From contig CAMGYJ010000004.1 of assembly GCA_946122785.1 (NCBI GenBank), positions 16,328,150 to 16,392,149 of the forward strand: 64,000 nucleotides of DNA, written 5' to 3'. This document shows, piece by piece, positions 1 through 11,809 of this stretch. The translations under genes and the position numbers were made by a program. Numbering within the stretch: position 1 is the first letter of the stretch; every line of letters starts with the position of its first letter. This DNA is from Linum tenue. Lineage: Eukaryota > Streptophyta > Magnoliopsida > Malpighiales > Linaceae. Below the pieces are notes generated by a model. The model was not told where the DNA came from and ran no database searches. It was given only the letters and a program-made list of their open reading frames with translations.

Positions 1-92
1 GGAATGGAGAGATTAGAGAGAGGGGTTTTCTTTTGGAGAGAGGATAGGGTAACAGAGAATGAGATGGGGAGAAGGATCGAGAATGCTAGAGG

Positions 93-329
93 TAGGGCTG
101 TTAATTTCTATTTTTGTTTTATATTTTTTTGGAATTTTTATTTTTCTTTTCAATTAATTTCCGGTTGATAGTCAACCGACCAACCGAACCGACACCGACG
201 GTTAGCGGTTTCGGCTAACCGATTGGACAATCGGTTGCGGTTGCGGTTGGCTGTTTTGACCTCTAATAGGTGTCGGCTAACCGACCCGTCGGTTCGGTTT
301 AACCGCAACCGAACCGATTATCACCCCTA
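93..329. mobile_element. hAT-like MITE (non-autonomous DNA transposon remnant)
   Basis: The two ends form an imperfect terminal inverted repeat: TAGGGCTGTTAAT on the left, and TAGGGGTGATAAT reading inward from the right on the minus strand. The interior is rich in complementary AACCG and CGGTT blocks (about 170-320) that can fold into a long hairpin. This architecture is common for hAT-derived MITEs in plants. There is no coding capacity. I could not find an 8-bp target duplication, so one end may be damaged. It abuts the copia relic, whose protease-region frame stops being recognisable exactly at the right end of this element. Confidence 0.42.
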
Positions 330-1100
330 TGTCCCACAGAGATCAAATTAGGCACAAGCTTTGGAACAAAGAATGTATGGGTAGAGATAAACGAGAACTA
401 TGAACATGACCAAGACCCTCAACATCAATAGTAGAACCATCGGCCACCTGTAAACGAATACCAGAACGTGGCCGAAGAGAAGAAAAAACAGAGCGAGCAC
501 TAGTCATACGATTCACTGCAGCTGATTCAAGATGCCAGGTGGAAGAGGAAGAGAAACCCATACCCGTGGAGAAGGCAGCCGTGAGAGTGGAAGGAAGAGA
601 CTCCCGAAGAGCCTCCCTCACCAAATGACGAATCTCAGCTGATGACACACCGGAGGAGCTGGATACCCCGTCGGCCGAACAAAAAGAGGGAGCTAGTGTA
701 GTAGCATAAACTGGACCCGAGGAGACGCGGCCAGCCTGAGGACGAGGGCCTCTACCAGCCGATGAGGGCCTCCACCAGCCCATGAACCACCCGACTGCCC
801 ACGACCACGACCTCGCTGAGCTAGGATCGGACACTCACCAATAACATGCCCAGCAGCCTTACAGTAGTTGCACACTTTGTGCTTGGGACACTTGATTTGA
901 ATGTGACCATGTTCTTTGCAATGGTAGCAAATAATCTCACCAGATGGAGTCCGACCGAATTGTGGGCGGCCATACTGGACAGCAAAGACAGAACCCGACT
1001 CGGAGGACGAGGTAATCTCGTTCTTCCTTGCCTCTTCCAGATTCAACTTCAAGATCTTGGTGAGTTCTCTGATTGAGAGCTCGAAATTGGTCGAAACCAT
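330..1100 (-). pseudogene. Ty1/copia gag and protease remnant
   Basis: Minus-strand reading from an ATG at 1100 gives a short gag tail with two CCHC zinc knuckles (CYHCKEHGHIQIKCP and CNYCKAAGHVIGECP, about 890-990). After a frameshift near 800-830 it gives a protease/pre-integrase segment (WHLESAAVNRMT, then VADGSTIDVEGLG) in which the usual DSGA active-site motif is altered to ESAA. A third frame close to 340-350 reads NLISVGH, the expected continuation in copia elements. Most of gag upstream of the zinc knuckles and all of integrase, RT and RNase H are missing. It lies directly behind a primer-binding site and an LTR, so it is the 5' part of a truncated copia element. It is dead by several independent lesions. 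Confidence 0.8.
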
Positions 1101-1121
1101 GGTACGAGTGCCACAACCGGA

Positions 1122-1132
1122 CTCTGATACCA
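1122..1132 (-). other. Primer-binding site (initiator tRNA-Met type) of the copia remnant
   Basis: On the minus strand TGGTATCAGAG follows the LTR end (CTTTCA) after one base. This is the standard plant initiator-tRNA-Met primer site and it fixes the LTR 3' boundary at 1134. Confidence 0.8.
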
Positions 1133-1133
1133 C

Positions 1134-1506
1134 TGAAAGAACCCCGCTTCTAGGGATTCTAGGGACTAATCTTCGGCACCCGTAATTATCGTAACAATTA
1201 GGGATTTAGGGGTTGAGAGAAAGAATTAGGGATTTAGATGAGAAGAACATAATAGAATTGGGAATCGGCCGAGGCCTTAGATTAGGAGAGAATAGAAATT
1301 AGGAGTTGAGAGAATTAGATTTAGAAGGACACTTTGCTTAATACTTTTCTTCATTCCTTATGACGTAAACCCAAAGTATATATTTATAGGGTAACTGCAG
1401 GAAAATCCTAATAACAATCCTAATCCGATTAAATCTCTACTAACCATAATTATGATTATCCTACCTAATATAATAATAAAAACCCTATTAGGGCGGGTAT
1501 CTGACA
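1134..1506 (-). repeat. 5' LTR of the truncated copia element
   Basis: The minus-strand LTR of 373 bp begins TGTCAG at 1506 and ends TTTCA at 1134, just before the primer-binding site. A TATA-like stretch (CTATAAATATATA, about 1375-1390) lies in the middle, as expected for the U3 promoter. No partner LTR is present at lower coordinates, so the element is truncated. No target duplication can be assessed. Confidence 0.7.
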
Positions 1507-1565
1507 CTTTCCCACCGTCTATGAGAATCAAGAATATTTGTCAGATTCTATCCCTCCATATTTTG

Positions 1566-1811
1566 TACTCATTACTCAAACTCAAGGATTTTGTGTAAGG
1601 CATACTTTGGAGTCTTATAGTTTTAATAGAAGTAATGACACAAATTACTCAAACTTGAGGCTTTTGTGTAAGGCATACTTTGGAGTCTTATAGTTTTAGG
1701 GTAATAGAAGTAATGACACAGATTACTCAAACTTGAGGCTTTTGTGTAAGCCTTGCATGTAATTTTGTTTGGAGTCTTTTAATTTGATACATATAGAAGT
1801 AATGACACATT
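1566..1811. repeat. Three-copy tandem repeat, unit about 75-90 bp
   Basis: Three consecutive units start with attactcaaact at about 1570, 1644 and 1722 and end with agaagtaatgacaca. Copies 1 and 2 share the middle ggcatactttggagtc; copy 3 has a longer, diverged middle. No coding potential. The repeat lies between the copia LTR and the LINE 3' end. Confidence 0.75.
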
Positions 1812-1909
1812 CAGAATTAGCCATTGGAAGAAAAACAATGATCATTTTCCTTCAATTTTTTTTTGGCAAAAGATAGCTTGTATTACCAAGAAGCAAAGAT
1901 CACAAACGA

Positions 1910-4834
1910 TTACAACTCCGAGCGGAGGCAAACGCAAAAATCAAACCCACCGATACGAGTAGGATACAAAGAAAGGGCCTTCCTAGCCACCCTATGGGCT
2001 ACCCTATTGTTATCCCTACCTACGAATCGGAGAACATCCCCTTCCACCGCACCCAACACGTCCTGGACTTCCCGCAACACCGCTCCTCCATAACAATCCC
2101 CCGTACTGCCGGCTAGCACCTTGTCTATAACCACCTTCGCGTCACCCTGGTAACAGACCCCGTACACCCCCATCGATCGGCACCACAAGATTGCCTCCCG
2201 AAGAGCCAGCAATTCTACCAGCATGGGATCCGTAACCCCCTCCCATCCCTTCCCCAAAGCAGTAACCACCACCCCATCCGGCCCTTGTAAGACAATCCCC
2301 ACCGCCGAGTGCGACGCCTGACGCACTGCCCCATCAAAGGAGCATACCCAAGCCACCCCCTGCGGAGGTCGATGCGGGTCCAAAAATATCCTCCGCCTTT
2401 GTTCTTGCAATCGAACCTCTGCCCCTCTCGACATCTGTAGCCATTCCCCCACCTGAACCAACCATTGGTTACGCAAGACCTCCCCAGTATATTGGCACCC
2501 ATCAAACACCACCCAGTTACGGGACTTCCAAACCCGGCACAACAACGAAACTACCCTGATAATAACCTCCTCACTAGTCACCGTTTCCAACAGTCGCCGG
2601 ACAAATATCCCCATGTTCGCCTCCGGAAGCCCAGCCCGGACATCCATAAGGCCTGACTCTGCCCATAACCTGGCAGCCACAGGGCAGTGTAAGAACAAAT
2701 GCTCCAAGTCCTCCACCTCATGCCAACACACCGGGCACTGCTCCAGCACCTCAATCTCGCGCACAGCAAAAGCCTCCGTCGTCGGCAAAATCCTGTTCAT
2801 GACCTGCCACATAAAGAACCTGAGCTTCGGCTGAATCCCAAGATTCCACACTTTCCTCCATAAAGCAGGATCCATCCAAGATGCCTCACACTTTCCCTTC
2901 CAACGACTCCCAGTCAGCCTCATCGCCAAATGGTATCCGGACTTCACCGTGTACTCTCCCGTTCTATCCTCATGCCAGATCAGCTTGTCCCGTACAGGCG
3001 ATCGTGGGAGAACAATCGCTTTAATCGCCCGGCCAACCGAGGGGGTAAAGCAATTAGCCAAACAATCATCACACCATGTCCCTGGCTCTTCCCCCATCAG
3101 ACCAGCCACCGTAGCACCCTCCCAAAGAAACGCCGAAGGCAACACCTCCGGCGGATTAGGATGACACCCCAGTACCCAATTTGCTGTCATAATCTCCACC
3201 TCCTCCCCCGACCCTATTTGCCAACGCAGGCCAGCCTTCAACAACTGAACCCCATGCAGTACACTCTGCCACCCCCAGGACGGCCGCGACCGCGCCGTCG
3301 CCGCCAAAAGCGTTCCGTTCGGATAATATTTCCCTTTATAAATTCTAGCAAGCAACGAGCCCGGGTCCTGCATAATCCTCCATCCAACCTTTGCCAGAAG
3401 GGCTTGGTTAAACTGCTCGAACCGACGGAACCCCAAGCCCCCGTCATCCTTACTACGACACAATTTTCTCCATGACATCCAATGAATTCTATCAATCGCA
3501 CCACCCCACCAGAAGCGGGCCATATACTTATCAAGGCGACGACAAAGCGTCACCGGTAGCTTAAAACATGCCATCACATAGACAGGCAAAGCCGCCGCCA
3601 CTGACTTCAACAGAGTCTCCTTCGCCGCCCAGGATAAGTGCCGCTGCTTCCATCCTTGCAACTTTTGCAAAAGCTTCTCCTCCAGGAAGCGAAATGTTTC
3701 AGACTTCGACCGGGCAATTAAATTAGGCAGCCCTAGATACTTATCCTGGACCCCCATAGCCCCAACCCCCAATCGCGCCGCCATTGCCTCACAATCCTCC
3801 TGAAGGACATTGCGACTAAAGCAAACAGCCGACTTATCCAGATTAACCCGCTGTCCGCTCAATCCCTCATAGTCTGCCAAAACTTGGAGCAGATTCTCAC
3901 ACTGTTGCATCGAGGCTTGCACAAACATATATGAGTCATCCGCAAAGAATAGATTAGTCACCCTAGGTGCACGCGGGCTAACCCGCACTCCTGTTAACCG
4001 CCTGTCCAGCACTGCTTGTTTAATCAAAGCAGTCAACCCCTCTGTACACAGAACAAACAGAAGAGGGGATAACGGATCCCCTTGCCGCAGGCCCCGGGAT
4101 GACCGAAAATACCCAGCCGGCATTCCATTCATCATAACGGAAAACGAGGACGACGAAATACATTCCTGAATCCACAGCACCCACTGCTCCCCAAACCCCA
4201 GCTTCTTCAAGATCGAAAGTAAGAAGGACCACTCGACCCTGTCATAGGCCTTTTCCATGTCAACCTTTAGGGCCATGTACCCCTTCTTCCCTTTCTTCTT
4301 GATTTTAAGATAGTGCATGATTTCATGACCAATCAGAACATTATCAACAATTTGCCTCTCCTTGATAAAAGCATTTTGCTCAGGAGAAACCACTGCTGGT
4401 AACACCAACGCAAGTCGATTTGCCAAGATTTTCGAAATAATCTTATAAACCACTTGGCATAGGCTAATCGGCCTCAACTGGCGCATCGTCTCAACCTCCT
4501 CCACTTTAGGAATCAACGTAATCCACGTATGGTTAAAACTCCGGAGCAGCTTCCCATTCTCAAAAAAAGACCCCACAGCCTCCACCACCAAGGGCCCAAC
4601 TACGTCCCAATACGACCGAAAGAACTTCGCCGTGAACCCATCTGATCCTGGCGCTTGCGTCGGACCTATCGAAAAAACCGTACGCCTGATCTCCTCCGCC
4701 GAAACAGGAGCAACCAACTTCTGATTCATATCGGCCGTGACCAGCCTCTCAATCGGCAACGCCGCCACCCTAGCATCCACATCCCCAATCTGGGTTTCTG
4801 ATGTAAAGAGAGTATCAAAAAACTCCACTGCCAT
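1910..4834 (-). pseudogene. LINE ORF2, reverse transcriptase and RNase H part
   Basis: The 974-codon frame carries an RVT_1 reverse transcriptase: PGSDGFTAKFF near residue 62, VDMEKAYDRVEW with the first catalytic Asp near residue 192, GLRQGDPLSP near 248, and FFADD at about 296-300 with the catalytic Asp pair. A zf-RVT region (CPVCWHEVEDLEHLFLHC) follows. The C-terminal plant-type RNase H domain has SFDGA, VELLALREA and YQGDAKVV as its acidic residues. The whole frame is open to its stop at 1910. It is disconnected from the endonuclease by the upstream frameshift, and the first methionine at 4834 is internal to the original ORF2. Confidence 0.92.
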
Positions 4835-4874
4835 TTTGGCCTTATCAGGCTCTTCCTCAACCCATCCCCCATCC

Positions 4875-6026
4875 TCACCATGGAGTTTGGCGATAAAGTT
4901 CCTCCTCCGCCGCTCGCGTGACCGTATGGAAATACGAGGAATTTCTATCCCCTTCCTTTAGCCATCGCACCCGGGACTTTTGTTTCCAAAACATCTCCTC
5001 CGCGGCCCATTGTCGTCCCAACTCCCCTTCTAGATCCTTTATCTTATCCCAGTCCACCGGGTTAACCTTCCTAATCGCCTCGATCTCTTCCTGCAGAGTT
5101 CGAATATTTCTGGCTGAATTAGACACCCCAGCGCGGGCCCAATCATACAGCATATGCCAGACCTTTTTAAGCTTAGTCCACAATTTATACATGGGCGACC
5201 CCGCCTCCTCCTGCGACCAAACATAGTTTATCATCAGACGCACCTCCGGGTTTTCCACCCATCGGGCGTCAAATCGAAATAATCGTCTGACCGTTCTCTT
5301 AAACGGTTTATCCGCCACAACGAGCGCCCGATGATCGGATCCAATATCCGTACAATGGAGAACAATCGTGTCCGGGAAAGCCTCCATCCAGCCATCCGAG
5401 CCTAGCGCCCTATCCAACCTTTTTTGCACGCACGCGGCCCCCATCCGCTTGTTGGTCCACGTGAATAATGGTCCCTGGAACCCAAGATACCGCAAAGCCA
5501 ACCCATCAACAAAATCACGAAAATCCTGGGACTGGGCAGGAGTCCACGGCACCCCTCCCTCCTTCTCACTAGAGGACAAAATCGAATTGAAGTCCCCCAT
5601 GACGACAAAAGGTTCAGAAATACCTTGACAATAAACACGAAGAGCCTCCAACTGCCCTCTCCGCACAGCCTCAACACAACTAATGTAAACACACACCACC
5701 ACATACGGTCTTTCCATATTATTATTAATTCGAAGAGAAATAAAGAAAGAAGAACTAGACAAAACCGAGGCACCAATGCTCAGGGACCACCCTACCGCTA
5801 GGCCGCCAGACATATCAACGGCATCAACAAGAAAACAGGAATCAACATCAAAACCTAACCCTCGCATACGACGAGTAACAACTCTACGACGAGATCTAGT
5901 CTCCGACAAGAAAACCAAATCCGGATTATTGACTCTAACTAGCCCTAACAGCGATTGGAACGTGAAGGACGGCCCAATCCCTCTCACGTTCCACGAGAGA
6001 AGCCTCATTTGATCGATTGGGGCCAT
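4875..6026 (-). pseudogene. LINE ORF2, N-terminal endonuclease part
   Basis: The 383-codon open frame starts at the ATG at 6026 (MAPIDQMRLLSWNVRG). It is an exonuclease-endonuclease-phosphatase fold of the APE type, which nicks target DNA to prime reverse transcription. Visible signature positions in order are WNVRG, LSETR, MGDFNSIL and GSDHRALV, which include the Asn, Glu, Asp and His residues of the active site. The frame ends at 4875 just after a linker (WLKEGDRNSSYFH), and the RT portion continues in another frame, so a single frameshift near 4870-4890 splits ORF2. Confidence 0.9.
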
Positions 6027-7679
6027 TTCGGGCTGGCTACCTCCACCGCTTTCCTTGGCTCCTCGCCTGTCTTTTCCGCGAAAATCTTCTTAGTTGGTGT
6101 GGGATCCCGCGGAAGATCCTCCACCACGTCCGCCGGTCGCTTTCGAACCTCTAGCTCCTCCTCCGCAACCGCCATCCTGAAAACCTCCGATAACTTGGTC
6201 AAATTAGACCCATACTCATCAGCCACCGCTGGGCTCGCATCACCCATCACTACCTCCTCGTCCCCAGCCTGCTTCTCCACCACCCTCGCAATCGGGTCTC
6301 TATGGAGTGGGTCGGCCTTGTTATTCACAGCCAGCCCATTATTCTGGGCCGCAGGCCCATTATTCTGGGCCGCAGGCCCATCCCCATCCCCAGCCGCTGA
6401 AACCCCCATTTGGGCCGGGTCCAGCTTATTCTCCACAGGCCCAGGTCCTTCTCCCTTAGCCCCGAGGCCCGCCATCACCATCTGGGCCGCCTTCAAACTC
6501 CCTTCCTCATTCAGCCCACCCCCCACGCGAGACAACATTTTGGTCGGCGGCGCCGCCCTCATCCCCAGCACCCTCCGCCCGCCTCTGCTTCCCTTTCCCA
6601 CCGCCCTTCACGCCTTCCCCCTGCTGCTTCACCACCAGCTCCTCTCGTCCCCCATTAGTCGGCGGAAGCTTCCCTCGTGCACTAGGCGTTGTGCCCTTGG
6701 GCTGCCGTGCCGATTTCGCTCGATTCCCTGCCTCCTCCATCTGCACCCCACGCCCCTGCATCTTCCCTTGGGACCCCTTGAGCTCGCGAGCACCACCCGC
6801 GGGGAGAGCCAAAACCGCTTCCCCCGCCGTCCCCTTCTCCGCCGGCTTCCGCTTCTCACCGCGCCCCGTCGCCGAGCTAGCGCCAAGATTCTCTTTCGTT
6901 TTGGGATTAACCCACACAGACTGCGACAGCGGTGGGGCGTTGAATTGGGCCGCCTTGAATGTCTCTGTATTGAGCCGAAATCCCACCTCAGTAGTCGCCA
7001 TTTCTTGGCTGAACCTCTCCTCTCCAGTCGGCGCCGGGAACACACAGTTCCTTTCCATATGCCCCAATCTGCCACAGTGAAAGCAGAACATGGGGAGGAA
7101 CTCATAGGCGAAAGTCACCCAGAACTTCCCAGCAACTTCATTACTCGCCCAAACCTGCGATCGCAGCGGCTCTAGCACATTTATCTTCACCCGAGCTTTA
7201 ATAAACTGGTCCGATTCTCCTTTGATGCCGAACAGTCCGACATCCATCACCTCTCCCAGCTTCATCTCCGCAACTCTTCTTCCAAAAGCAATGGTACGGC
7301 AGTGGGATGGGATTCCCCACATCTGCACAGCAAATGGCGCAAAACCAAGGGAATCGTACACCTCCTCCGTCACCGGAGCCCACCGCTGGAGCTGTAGGAC
7401 TCGATCCTTCACCGGCCAGGGCGTCCGCTTCAGTACCCATTCCATATCCTCTGCATCATCAAACAGGAATTGGAACAATCCCATCTCTGCTTCCAACACC
7501 TGCACCTTCTTCCGACATTCCCACGCATTGGAGACAATTTTGTGGATGACCGACAGGCTTGGTCGATTCTCAATGAAAAGCCTCCCCAGCAAGCTCATCT
7601 TCGCTCTCTGCATGCTCACAGCAACATCTTCATCGGAGAACTCCACTATTTGATCTTGGCATATGTTCGACACCGCCAT
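6005..7679 (-). pseudogene. LINE ORF1 (gag-like RNA-binding protein), one frameshift
   Basis: The likely start is the ATG at 7679 (MAVSNICQDQ). The N-terminal domain matches the DUF4283 family found in plant LINE ORF1 and related proteins (MSLLGRLFIENRPSLSVIHK, then an FQFLFDDAEDMEWVL stretch). It is followed by a CCHC knuckle, CFHCGRLGHMERNC, near 7050-7090. A long basic, low-complexity tail follows. The first frame stops at 6507, while the tail continues in another frame from about 6601 to the stop at 6005, so there is a frameshift between about 6510 and 6600. The tail contains a direct duplication (GPAAQNN twice, about 6340-6380). Its stop overlaps the ORF2 start at 6026 by some 20 bases, as in related LINEs. 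Role: nucleic-acid chaperone of the retrotransposition particle. Confidence 0.85.
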
Positions 7680-7757
7680 TGTGCACACTCCCTGCAGCTC
7701 GAGGTAGCTCTTCGATTCTGGGGCACTCACACTCACTCGTACTGATGAGGTAAGCAC

Positions 7758-8756
7758 TCGGAAGTCTCTAAGTCTCTAAGTATGCAACTTTCTATATTTT
7801 AAACTAAATTTATGTTACTTTTACTCTCAATCATTCGCTAACTGATAAATAAACACCATTTGCCCCAAAGGAAGGATTCCATGCGTAAAAAATTTCCTTC
7901 ATCAATTGTCAAAGTTTTGTCCACCTTATTGACTAACAATACCAATCAATCACTTACATTAGTTGAATCTACTTCTTCAAGAGTTACTACATTGTTTCAA
8001 GAAATCACTACATGGTTGTTGGTCATATTTGTTATATGTCTGTCATTTGGGCACCCAATCGAAGACAATACATTGTCTGACTGACTATTGGTGAACTCTG
8101 TATCATAACTTATATCCTTCATACCTTCAATTTCCGGTGCATAACCCGTGTTGTGGTAAAAAAAGATAATATCTACTAGGAAAAACATTTCAGGAACATA
8201 CTAAACTCCATCACATGCCAAATTTTTTTCTTCATAGTAAAACTTGATTACGTAGTTTTTTTTAAGGAATTGATTACGTAGTTATGAATGGAAGCATCTC
8301 TAATGTTCATCTACATAAAATATGTAAGTAGCGTACTCTTTTTCTATAAATAAGTGTCAGACTATTAATTGTACATCTTTGTTAGTGATAGTATATTTTT
8401 CAGGGTTAATTGCATAGTTGGTCACCGCACTACCACCGCCACCGCTTGGAAAGTGCATGTCACCGTAGCAAAATCCTAAATTTTTTGGATATCGAAACGT
8501 AATTTTTAAGTGACATTTCTCGAATAAAAAATAAAGTTTAGAGACCAAATTATGAAGTATAAAAAGTATAGGTAGTAACTATAATTTACTTGTCTTTGAT
8601 CGACACGTAAACCTCTGTGATTTCTCCCTCCCTTTTTCTCATATGGCTGCTACAATACAATACAAGCCACTATGGTCCATGGAAAAGTAGGACATTAGAA
8701 TCGTACGCAAATTTTGGACTTGACAGTTCATCTTCATCCCCCCCAACCATCCTGAT
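7758..8756. other. Intergenic, AT-rich, no feature recognised
   Basis: Between the LINE 5' side and the P450 promoter I see only short, composition-driven open frames and no domain, repeat or RNA gene. It probably contains distal regulatory sequence of the P450 gene. Confidence 0.6.
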
Positions 8757-8768
8757 CCTATATATATT
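8757..8768 (+). promoter_or_regulatory. TATA box of the CYP71-like gene
   Basis: The stretch cctatatatatttcc lies about 45-55 bases upstream of the ATG at 8811, giving a very short 5' leader. It is the only strong TATA motif just before the start codon. Confidence 0.6.
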
Positions 8769-8810
8769 TCCAATCAAACAACAAGAAGATCAACCTCTAA
8801 CAAAGCTGCA

Positions 8811-11364
8811 ATGGCGCCCCTCATCCTCATCATCCTCTCCCTTGTTCCCCTTCTGGCCTTGTTGATCAGGAACTACTTACTATCTTGTAAAAAAACGAAT
8901 CTACCACCAACTCCTCCTAAGCTTCCGATTCTGGGCAACTTGCATCAGCTCGGCGCTCTGCCCCATCAGTCACTCTGGCGGCTCTCCAAGAAATACGGTC
9001 CCGTGATGCAATTCCACTTGGGCCGCGTCCCTGCCGTCGTGATCTCCTCCCCTGAAGCCGCCAGAGAGGTGATGAAACTCCACGACCTCGCCACCTGCAG
9101 CCGCCCCTCCATGGCAGGGACGCGCCGCCTCACCTACGACTACCTCGACGTCGCCTTCTCCCCCTACGCCGACAACTGGCGCTTCATGAGGAAGATCATC
9201 ATTCTCGAGCTCTTCAGCCTCAAGAGGGTCAGGTCAGTGGCTGGCGGACCCAGAAATCTAAACGAGAGAGGATTGATTTTGAATCGTGATACGTAGCGAG
9301 CGACTAGTCAATTTTCTAAATTTATACGAATGTCACATGTTACATTTATCCGTATTTCAAAATTGAGCTGGGTAGTAGCACTTACTGGATATAACCTAGC
9401 TCCGCCGCTCGCTCTGTTTCAGGTCGTTTCGGTTGGTCCGGGAACAGGAAGTCGGGTTGCTGATCGACTCCATCGTCACCTCCGGAGCTGATCAAATCAA
9501 CCTCACCGAGAAACTCTACTCCCTCACGGCGAACATAACGTTCAGGATGTCGTTCGGATTCGACTACCGCGGGACCGAGTTCGACAAGAACAGGTTTCAC
9601 GAGGTGATTCACGAGGCAGAGGTCGTCGCCGGGAGCATGTCGGCAGAGGAGTGTTTCCCGCGGGGATTGGGTTGGGTTGTGGATAAATTGACCGGTCATC
9701 GGGCGAGGATCGAGAGGGTTTTTGGCGAGCTCGACGGTTTCTTCCAGCATGTCATCGATGAACACCTTCAGAAAGGAAGGGAACGAGATGATCAGGAAGA
9801 CATGATCGACGTGCTGCTGGGAATTTACAGGGAGCAATCTCGACAACCTCTCGCTGGCGGTGGCAAGTCTCAGTTCGGAATGGATAACATTAAGGCTCTT
9901 CTCCTGGTAAGGCCTTCTCTCTGTATTTTTTGGGTCCATCTTGCAGTCGGAGTATCGGTATCTATTTCAAGGGAAAGAAATCGTTTTTGATAAGTTCGAT
10001 TTTATCAAAGTAAAAGAGAAATCAATTATACAGTATTTATTTCAACAAACGTTTCTATGTCATTGTTTGTGTTAGATGAAATGATGACGTAACTTTAGTT
10101 TTATAATCGAAATAATAGATTCTATACAATCATTAATCCCACACTAATCACGCAATAAGTAGTGGTGGATGAAATTCGTGTGATTGGTTAATACGCTTGA
10201 TCATAAGCATGAAAACATAACATTGGTTGATGAGTTGATAGATATTTGCCATAAAAAAGTTTACATATGTGTAAGAATGAACATCTGCTTACTTTTGTGC
10301 TTTAGCTAGGCGAGTTGTTTTGATATGGAATTGGATGAGTTCGATTGTCTTAGAATGAAGTAATTGGATTAGATTTTATAGTTTAACAACACAAAATGGG
10401 GATGCACCAACTGGGCCGAGACAAGTTTTGAATTTTCTTGTTTCGCATCAATCTGAATTGATATGACAAAAGTTTTGTGAAATGATGCACCGCAATGAGA
10501 CAATTTTAATATACGATCAAATCAAATTGACTCACTCCAGAAATCCACCGATACCTAATGAGGTTGCCTAGTATTAGTATATACCACCATTGACCATTAT
10601 ACTATTTTTTACAAGTAGAGAAATCATTTGGAAATTGAAATGTCTTCCATTTGAAAGTATTAGCAGTCGAGTTACATTTTTTTTGTTTTTTCCTGATATG
10701 ATATTGAACTAATCTCTTTACTTGATATGACATTGATTTGTCACAGAACTTTTTCTTGGGAGGAATTGACACGGCTGCACTGACTGTGAACTGGGCCATG
10801 GCCGAGCTTCTAGCCAACCCCAGACTAATGAAGAAAGCACAGGCAGAAGTCAGAGACGTCGTCGGAGACAAAAACAGAGTCACCGAAGACGACGTCGAGA
10901 AACTCGAGTACCTCAAATTGGTCATCAAAGAAACTCTGCGACTCCACCCACCGGCGCCCCTGCTACTCCCCAGAGAATCCATCTCCCCGTTGAAAATCAA
11001 CGGATACGACGTTCCCCCAAAGACGATGATCTACATCAACGCTTGGGGGATCGGGCGAGACCCGAATCACTGGCCGGAACCAGACAAGTTCTTGCCGGAG
11101 AGATTCGAGGACAGCTCGTTGGAGTTCAAAGGGCAGAGCTTCGAGTACCTGCCCTTTGGATCCGGGCGCAGAGTCTGTCCTGGAATACACATGGGAACGA
11201 TTACAGTGGAAATTGCGCTGGCGAATCTGTTGTGTTGCTTCGATTGGAAATTGCCCGATGGGATGACGGCGGAGGATGTGACCATGGAAGAACAGAGTGG
11301 CGTCAGCTTGACTGTGTCCAAGAAAGAACCGCTCCTCCTCGTCCCTGTCAATCGGATCAAGTGA
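8811..11364 (+). CDS. Cytochrome P450, CYP71 family (CYP71B-like), 3 exons, 507 aa
   Basis: Join 8811..9232, 9423..9906, 10747..11364; introns of 190 and 840 bp, both GT-AG, phases 2 and 0. Residues 1-25 form a hydrophobic ER anchor, followed by the Pro-rich hinge (PPTPPKLPILGN). The I-helix motif is GGIDTA (307-312), preceded by the conserved phase-0 intron position of A-type P450s. The ExxR motif is ETLR (364-367), PERF lies near 419, and the haem loop FGSGRRVCPG has the axial Cys at 446. All core elements are intact and the length is normal for CYP71. Overall similarity is to the CYP71B group (LPILGNLHQLG, SLWRLSKKYGPVM, ELFSLKRV). It is a haem monooxygenase of specialised metabolism, and the substrate cannot be inferred. 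The first, short intron is additional to the usual single intron of many CYP71 genes. The exon 1/2 junction restores the family motif KRVRSFR. Confidence 0.93.
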
Positions 11365-11809
11365 TGAAAAATACCACACTGCTCTGCAGCATCGAGTTTC
11401 TACTTAAATCTTTTTCTCCATTAATAAGTCTAGCTATGTGTACTTTGAATAAGTTGGGGACTATAAAAGTTGATCACGATAATTAGGATTTTGATTCAGA
11501 CTTTTTCGTCCACACAATTAGTTCAAAGCTGCTGGCTGTGTTGCAGAGGCAATGCTTCAACTCTTACATTGATGCAATTTTCAAGTTGGCATTGAAGAAG
11601 AGCAGTAGTGAGAAAATGAGTCAACAGTAGTTATAAATGAAAATAATTCCATCAAACGCAACGCAAGCCATGATGTCACAAGCCACATGCTGACCATAAC
11701 TTTCGTCCATATCTAGTCCCTACCATCGAAGCGGTAAGTTTCAGTTCGTGGATCTCGTCTCGTCTCAATCTTGCAACTGTATCTCTCCTCCCTAGATCTT
11801 GCTTCTGCA
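11365..11809. other. Intergenic spacer between the P450 and GST genes
   Basis: A 445-bp spacer holding the P450 3' UTR (possible poly(A) signal around 11420-11450, where attaataag and gaataag occur) and the GST promoter. A weak TATA-like ttataaatg lies at about 11632. Nothing else is recognised. Confidence 0.5.

Larger units (their letters stand above)
1856..7757 (-). mobile_element. L1-type non-LTR retrotransposon (LINE), near full length, frameshifted
   Basis: A minus-strand LINE with the usual plant L1 order: ORF1 (DUF4283 plus a CCHC knuckle), then ORF2 (apurinic endonuclease, reverse transcriptase, RNase H). Its 3' end is a short A-tail, seen as nine T's at about 1856-1864 on the plus strand, shortly downstream of the ORF2 stop at 1910. 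One frameshift in ORF1 and one in ORF2 make it non-functional as it stands. I saw no convincing target-site duplication around 1850 and 7760-7860, so the exact 5' end is uncertain. Confidence 0.9.

Noticed and set aside
2930..3475. 181-codon plus-strand open frame
   Set aside because: Antisense shadow of the LINE reverse transcriptase frame.
5955..7175. 406-codon plus-strand open frame opposite the LINE
   Set aside because: It is antisense to LINE ORF1, is Pro/Ser/Arg-rich from the GC bias of that region, and has no domain.
9382..9939. 185-codon minus-strand open frame
   Set aside because: Antisense shadow of P450 exon 2, which has matching splice sites and family motifs on the plus strand.
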